This document shows, piece after piece, positions 58,195 through 64,000 of a stretch of 64,000 nt of DNA. Origin of the DNA: Astrocystis sublimbata (taxonomy: Eukaryota > Ascomycota > Sordariomycetes > Xylariales > Xylariaceae). The notes beneath the pieces were generated by a model, which was not told the DNA's origin, did not search any database, and saw nothing but the letters and a program-made list of their open reading frames with translations. Each line of letters starts with the position of its first letter. The stretch's first letter is position 1. The translations under genes and the position numbers were made by a program. The stretch covers positions 310,001-374,000 of the forward strand of contig JAJNNY010000001.1 of the NCBI GenBank assembly GCA_022453515.1, written 5' to 3'.

Positions 58195-59707
58195 CTACGA
58201 GCCCTTCGAGACGTCCATCACGCGGGTTCGAATGTCGGTACGGACATGAATGGCCCCGGGGACGGAGCAAACCGGACCAGCCACAAGGCCGGTCCGGCTC
58301 TCGTGGGGGCATGCTGCTGATAAATCTATTGTCGCACTCGATCTGTCGCCCTCTGATCTTCCTAAGTTTCCAGTGATCTCCACATACCGATACTTGAGAG
58401 GCACATCGTTGTCAGAAACATGCTCTATAACAGTGTTGGGGTCGGCGATAGGGTTCAAGCTTGTGACGCGCTTGAAGCCTTGTCTTTTCCACATAAAGGT
58501 GTTGATTTCCTTGTTCTCCTCCGACAAGTGGTTACTGTGATTGGTATTGCCCCGGAATCGACTGAACAGCCGTGGTGCGACGACGGGCAAGCATGCGCAG
58601 ACGACCGCTGTGGTCTCCTCGGCGGCTGTAAGGATCAAGAAAAGAACGACTCCATCTACATAATCAGTCAGGCAAGTCTTTCAGGCTCATGAGCCCACGC
58701 AAAAGCCTTTACTTACAGCTCGTATCTTGTTTGTCGTCAGTTTTGAGATTAAGCGCTAGTATTCGTGCCAGTTCAAGAACACAAGCGATGCTGCCGACAC
58801 CGAACACAGCGAGCAAGCCTCGTTTTTTGGACTTGTTCACTCGCAGTGTCGAAACGGCCCAGATGGGCAGAATCATAAGCCCAATGTCCGATATTAGGCT
58901 GAAGATGACTGGCAGCGAAACATTGAGGACGGCAGTAGCATCGCACTGACCCTGCACGTTCTCGGGGTTGTGCTTGTCGACATGGTCATACCAAGCATAA
59001 TAGCGCATGAAATAGTACTGAACAGGCTGGCACTGAAAGAGATAGAAACCCGTCGCCCCAAAGAACCAGAGAATGATGAAGACGAAATTGGCCCACCAGA
59101 AGATGCGCAGGCGAGGGTTGGCGACCAGGAACAGACGCCTGTAGAAGAAAAGCAGGGTCATTTTGATGCAGAGGAAAAAACTGCTCATCAAAACCATGGT
59201 GATCCAAACATGCTAGTGAAATAAAAACATATGATTAGCTTGGTCAATAAGTGGGAGACATGTCAGATCTGATAGTTTAACCTCGACTTACTCTAAAAGT
59301 ATGTGACAAGTTGGCGGGATAGTGCACGTCGCGCGAGTTCACGACGTAAACATGAAGACCAAGTCCGAAGTGTGTTGCTACCATGAGATTCGGTATGATA
59401 GCATTGACAAGGATCTTGTTTGTTCACGTTATGTTAATGGGATTCGTCAGAATCGCAGGGTGTGGGTTTCATAACTATCGAAAATGTGGTAAATGAGAAA
59501 TGGACTTACTCCACTCAGAACAATCAATATGTCCTCAGTCAGAATGCGAGAACGAGTACCAAATGACGTCCTTGTTACCCAGAGTCTCCCTGCGATAGCA
59601 ACATTATTGATTACGAGGAGAATGCTTAGAGTAGCCCATAGCTGCGGTTGCAGTGTCTCGTGAGCATGCGCTTCTTGCTCCCGGTCAAGCGTAGGAGGAG
59701 AAGACAT
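58195..59707 (-). CDS. Rhodopsin-domain integral membrane protein (PTH11-related class)
   Basis: Minus strand, four exons (59510-59707, 59292-59414, 58717-59212, 58195-58655) that join in phase to 425 aa. About seven hydrophobic helices fill residues 20-300. Typical blocks of the fungal rhodopsin-like domain (PF20684 class) are present: ILTEDILIVLSG, FGLGLHVYVV, CIKMTLLFFYRRLF, a conserved FQCQPVQYYF helix end and NVSLPVIFSLISDIGLMILPIWAV. The C-terminal about 120 residues are hydrophilic and should face the cytosol. There is no CFEM domain at the N-terminus. Such proteins are abundant in plant- and insect-associated fungi. Some are proposed G-protein-coupled receptors, but for most no ligand is known. 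Confidence 0.88.
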
Positions 59708-61166
59708 CACCAGTGAAAGCAAATCATCGAAGTGTTTTCAGGAGATTCGTTTCGAGTGCTCAGTCACAATTTTGATTCGATAGAAACGCAATTGATGTTG
59801 ATTTGGAAGAGTCCCTCTAGAAAGAATCTCGGGTGCCCGGTTGGGCTATATTGAACGTGATACTCTCATATTAAACAGTCAAGGCTACCTACCTGTCGTC
59901 GATCGGAAGGGAGTGGCTCAATCGCTGATCAGTGATTCAACTTCGTTGCACAACATTAGGGGCTGCCTAGACCGACCTGCTAAGTCCAGCTGGAAAATAA
60001 GACATCGAACATCGCAAGGCTGAGGGTGTGTGACAGCTGCGACATGGCCGATGTTAAAGTGTTGCCTAGTGCAACAATAAATTGTGATGGCAAGTATTGC
60101 GCCTTGCCATTTCAAAGATGACTGGCTGACAATGATTGAAAAGGCTGCGGTATTGCGGTATCACCAAGTTGCCACAGCAAGCGGACAACGAAAAAGGCGA
60201 TGAGCGAAGAGGAAATGATTGTCCGGTATGGTTGCAGTCCGGTTGGCTATGACCGAAGTCACGGTTCACTGCTACTAGCTAGTAATGTAAAAGGAAACCT
60301 GCAGGGCGATTGCAGGCTGCAGAGCGAGACCACAGGACTGACCTTCAAAGTAGGGAATGAAGATGCTCATGTTTCACAACAGGACTCGTCAGCCCGCATC
60401 ACTGCCTTCCAGGATATGATCGACACATCATTTGTTGTCTACTGAAGGCACATTTGGGATTCGCCTTGTGCCACCTCGCCCGGACTTCGAGTCAGATCTC
60501 GGGATAGATGGAGGTGGAACGGACAATGAGCGGCTCAATTACTGACACACCCCACCGGAGCAAGATGCAAAGGGTCTTTGGTTCGACATGACGGGTTGGC
60601 CTGATCAGAAATGGAAGAACCAGCTCCCGATAGCACAGCCTTGAACTGGTAGCCGAAAGTCTAAGTAGTTTGTTCCGTTGTTCTTTTGTCAGCCTCTGAA
60701 GCAGGCTAGGTAAATGTCGCAGTTGGTTCGTTCATTGTCAAAGGGGGCCATGGCGATCAATGATGGAATGGGCACTTTATGGGCACTTTGCGCATCATAC
60801 AACCTAGGTGATGTTGCATAGAATAAATTGAACCACACATGGCCCGTTATCTATAGTGAGTGCCCCCTAGCTACCTCGGCTACTTAGGTAGGTAGCTTAC
60901 ATGTCTATCCATCTGCACCTCTATGATTAGAAATTTGTCTCAGCAACGATACACAACATCCGCTCCCTAGCCAAAGAGCGAGCAGTATTACAATTGATAG
61001 TCTTAATCCCTCGATGCGCCACCGAACCCAGTTATTGCTCTTCACTTCAAAAATCCACGCACCATCCCTATCCTTTTTATAGAAAAGACACACTCTGGGT
61101 TGAACTTCTCCTCGTCGTAGGACAGCCGCAGGCCTTGCGCGAATCCTCCCGCCTCCCCCGATCATC
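59708..61166. other. Divergent promoter region, membrane protein and MFS carrier
   Basis: 1.46 kb with no firm gene. An 81-codon frame at 60200-60445 starts with ATG but has no match. An inverted repeat of AGCTACCT (60869-60876) and AGGTAGCT (60890-60897) lies about 270 bp before the MFS start. Confidence 0.5.
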
Positions 61167-62941
61167 ATGCCCAAAGAGACGAAGCCCGTGTCGGAAAGGG
61201 CCGATGCAATGGAGTCACACCCAGGCCAATCCCAAGATGGCAGCCTAGCCCAGCAAAGAGACAAACGGGAAGCTCGAGTTGTTGCCAAACTTGACTGGAA
61301 CCTAATGTCCCTATTTTTCGTCTTATGTGAGTTGACGAGGTGGCTTTCTCAAGGCTTGCCACTTGCCACGCGCCCCTCCTCTACATAATGCCTATAGCAA
61401 GGGAGCTGACAGTGAGAATGCAATGCCAAGACATGCTGGCTTTTCTAGATCGCGGTAACATTGGTAACGCCAGAATAGCAGGCTTGGAGAAAGATTTCAA
61501 TCTGGACAGCAATGGATACCAATGGCTAATCAATGTCTTTTACATCGCATATGTCCTTGCTGAGTTCGGTATCTTGCTGTGGAAGGTCTTTCCTCCTCAT
61601 ATTGTTGGTGCCATTGTCGTTTTTGGCTGGTAAGTACCTGGGAGAGCTATGTCTTCGCTCTGTTATCTATCTGCATGATCTAACATTTGAATCCGAAGGG
61701 GATTGATTGCAACAGTGCAAGCTGGTGCCCAAAATTGGGGCGGACTCGTAGCACTGAGATTCCTTCTGGGCGTATTTGAGGCATGCTATGGGTAGGCTGA
61801 GATTTGACCATCGTTGTCAATGTGCGACCGCAGCTAATATTCTCCCCTTAGACCAGGAATCATCTACCTGCTCTCTTTCTTCTACTTGCGGCATGAGGTC
61901 GGGTTCCGATGTGGCATTTTCGCCTCCGCCGCTCCGCTAGCATCGACCTTCGCGGGCGCCCTAGCCTATGGCATCACCAGCGGGCATTCGCATCTCGCCA
62001 ACTGGCGCCTACTTTTCCTTGTCGAAGGTCTACCGACTGTGCTCCTCTCAGTGATCGCATGGTTTTTCATACCAGATTCGCCAGAACAGGCTAGATTCCT
62101 CAATGCGGAAGAGAAAGAGATCGTGAAGTCAAGAGCCATGCGCCAAGTGGGCGTCGACGCCAAAGCCAGAATTGGGATCCCTCGCCTCCCAGATCTGGGC
62201 GCAGTTCTTATCGACTGGAAGGCCTGGCTGTGTGCACTCATGTACTTCTCTGGTAATGTATCTTACTCCAGCTTACCCGTGTTCTTACCTACGATCCTCA
62301 AAGACATGGGTTACACTGCCATCAACGCGCAGGGTCTTTCTGCACCCCCATCGTTCGCCGCTTTCTTGTGCGCCCTTGTCACCACCTGGGTGGCAGACAA
62401 AACTCAGCAGCGGTGTTTCGTTCTTTTCGTGACTTCTGCTGTAGGAGGGGCCGGTTACATCATTCTGGCGACTGTTGAAACAGTTGGGGTCCGTTACTTC
62501 GCAACATTTCTCGCCTCAGCGGGTGTCTTCTCTACTATACCCAACATCTTGGCTCTAACCTTGAGTGAGTATCTTACCCCATATCGACTTTCTTTGGAGG
62601 ATACTGATCATTGGACATGAACAGATAATCAAGGCAGCGACACCAGGCGTGGAATGTCTCTGGTCCTCATCAACTTTATCGGTCAGACTGGGCCGTTCCT
62701 GGGTACCAACGTCTTTCCCACGCGACAAGCTCCGAGGTATGTAGAGGGTATGAGTATATGCGCCGCTTTCATGTTCTTCTCGGCTGTTTTGGCGCTTATT
62801 CAGAGATATCTTTTGGTTTGGGAAAACGCCAAGCTCGATCGCAAGTACGGCACTGCGCCTCCGAAGGAAAGAACTGATTTCATGGGATCGGACGATGTTG
62901 GCCTCGAGGACTACGGTCCTAAGTTTAGATACGTACTATGA
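61167..62941 (+). CDS. MFS transporter, Dal5/allantoate permease (anion:cation symporter) family
   Basis: Five exons (61167-61326, 61431-61629, 61699-61791, 61852-62564, 62625-62941) join in phase to 493 aa, the usual length. Twelve membrane helices are expected. The hallmark loop after helix 1 is FLDRGNIGNARI, standard for the Dal5/ACS branch. The helix 4-5 region has ALRFLLGVFEACYGPGIIYLLSFFY, and the central loop holds IPDSPEQARFLNAEEK. Members import organic anions, vitamins (nicotinate, pantothenate), allantoate or peptides with protons at the plasma membrane. The substrate here cannot be told. It is not adjacent to the terpene cluster, so a link is unlikely. The first intron interrupts helix 1 (FVL|YML). 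Confidence 0.92.
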
Positions 62942-63934
62942 AGTTGATCGGAGTACCCAAAGCAGCAAGAGAGCTTAGGAATCCTTATCAAATCATCACC
63001 GACGGCGATCAAATGTGCGCAACAGTTAGCCGGCGTGCCGATTTTGATTAAGGGTCTGATGCATGATATTGTCCGATATTCACGACTTAGCATTGCAAGC
63101 GGAAAAGGGGGGGGGGGGGGGGGGCAGTGGAATTATAAGCGAATCAGCAGAAGCCAGTGCATGGATCTGACTCCAGTCGAAGATGCCATATTCGATTCCA
63201 GGTTTATTGGCAGATTGCATATCTATAACTTGGAAGTTGAGCGGACATTGAGGTCCTGTATTACTAGTGTGCATGTGTGCACAATGGAGGCCGTACTCAA
63301 CACCAGCAACTTCAGTATTGAACTTTGTAGAGTTTGTCCAGGCATCCCGCTCAAGCTCAGTTATCTGCTACTGCCTACCTAGGTAGTATACTTAGTACTT
63401 TCACTAAGAGATGACATCCTGGGGCTAGGTCAGATCACCTAGATTACGTCACAGTCGAAATAAACATAAAAAGACAATCAAAACCCTATGTTGTAAGTTC
63501 GAGCCAAGGAGAGCCAACATGGTTGTACTAGTGCTTTCGATTCTAACATGACGCGACATAATTGACGACGAGTACGGTATTCATCAACCAGTCGCATCAC
63601 TGGAGGAATACCTACTCAAAGGGGCTTGGCAATGGAACGGAACGAAGCACCTTTTACTCCGTTATTTATTCTTTCGCATTGCGTAGCAGACCAATGAAAG
63701 CGCCCGCCTGCTTGGGTGTGTGTATCACTGACGTGACTTGAAGCTGCAAGTGGTTGCTACAATTTGGACCTGCATCCCTTGACGCATCATCACCTGCTTT
63801 TTTACTTCTTTACCTACCTACTCGTACCTATACCTTTCACTCTCAGTTGTATTCTTACTATTTGCACTCTCACTTCATCACCACGCTCCTTATCACATCG
63901 CTAGCGACGCTAACCCCACCGACCTATTGCAACG
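62942..63934. other. Intergenic with an 18-bp G tract
   Basis: No gene seen. It contains the homopolymer G18 at 63107-63124, a TACCTAGGTA palindrome at 63376-63385, and a CT-rich, TACCTACC-bearing stretch (63800-63930) that looks like the promoter and leader of the right-edge gene. Confidence 0.55.
63107..63124. repeat. Homopolymer G tract, 18 bases
   Basis: An uninterrupted run of 18 G follows GCGGAAAA. Such tracts are prone to length error and to G-quadruplex-like folding. Confidence 0.85.
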
Positions 63935-64000
63935 ATGCCTCTGCCCGAGGTGCTGATGACCAAGGTCGACGAGTATGTGGACTCGCTCGCCCCGCAGATC
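63935..64000 (+). CDS. Start of a protein gene cut by the right edge
   Basis: An ATG in good context (GCAACGATGCC) opens a frame that continues to the end of the window, encoding MPLPEVLMTKVDEYVDSLAP and two more residues. A CT-rich leader with TTCACTCTC and CTTCATCACC precedes it, as in expressed fungal genes. The visible 22 residues are too few to name a family. Confidence 0.6.
   Translation, partial: MPLPEVLMTKVDEYVDSLAPQI

Noticed and set aside
58215..58235. GGGTTCGAATG resembling a tRNA T-arm
   Set aside because: It lies inside a coding exon of the rhodopsin-domain gene, and no acceptor or anticodon stems flank it.
60200..60445. 81-codon ATG frame between the rhodopsin-domain and MFS genes
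   Set aside because: Short, with no match and no supporting signals.

Overview
This window is nuclear DNA of a filamentous ascomycete (Pezizomycotina, most likely Sordariomycetes). The evidence is the gene structure: many short GT-AG introns of about 50-180 bp with CTAAC/CTGAC-like branch points. Typical fungal families are also present: a Zn2Cys6 regulator, P450s, a PTH11-like rhodopsin-domain protein, a mucin-like wall protein and a Dal5-type MFS carrier. TACCTAGGTA palindromes recur between genes. No rRNA, tRNA, CRISPR or intact transposon was seen. I built the gene models by hand from reading frames, splice sites and phase arithmetic. Exon coordinates are given where they add up, but nothing was checked against transcripts or databases.

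Left part (1-25 kb) is mostly conserved housekeeping genes. In order: the 3' part of exonuclease EXO1 (+), an Ariadne-type RBR ubiquitin ligase (+), a mitochondrial-looking Prx5-type peroxiredoxin (-), a DUF6590-like protein (-), the mitochondrial ABC exporter ATM1 (+) with a uORF overlapping its start codon, a single-pass membrane protein (+), a small GPI-type surface protein (-), a COMT-type O-methyltransferase (-) and a Ser/Thr-rich secreted protein with a CBM19-like cysteine module (-).

Middle part (26.2-45.3 kb) is the most notable region, a complete-looking sesquiterpene biosynthetic cluster. It holds a class I sesquiterpene synthase, three P450s, two short-chain dehydrogenases, a BAHD-type acyltransferase with an N-terminal membrane anchor, and an AflR-like Zn2Cys6 regulator. 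Two gene pairs are divergent (SDR/P450 and P450/acyltransferase). An 18-bp quasi-palindromic element with one mismatch recurs about 0.3-0.35 kb upstream of the SDR/P450 pair and of the terpene synthase. The inventory (one cyclase, three P450s, one acyltransferase, one Zn2Cys6 factor, dehydrogenase) equals that of the botrydial cluster of Botrytis. A presilphiperfolanol-type or related product is therefore a reasonable but unproven hypothesis. The expected logic is: farnesyl diphosphate is cyclised, oxidised several times by the P450s, oxidised or reduced by the SDRs, and acylated.

Right part (45.3-64 kb): an atypical kinase-like protein with a Pro/Gly-rich 35-residue tandem repeat, a secreted S51 (cyanophycinase-like) peptidase, the nucleolar SURF6/Rrp14 protein, an arylsulfatase carrying two apparent frameshifts (probable pseudogene), a seven-helix rhodopsin-domain membrane protein, a Dal5-family MFS carrier, and the first codons of another gene at the right edge.
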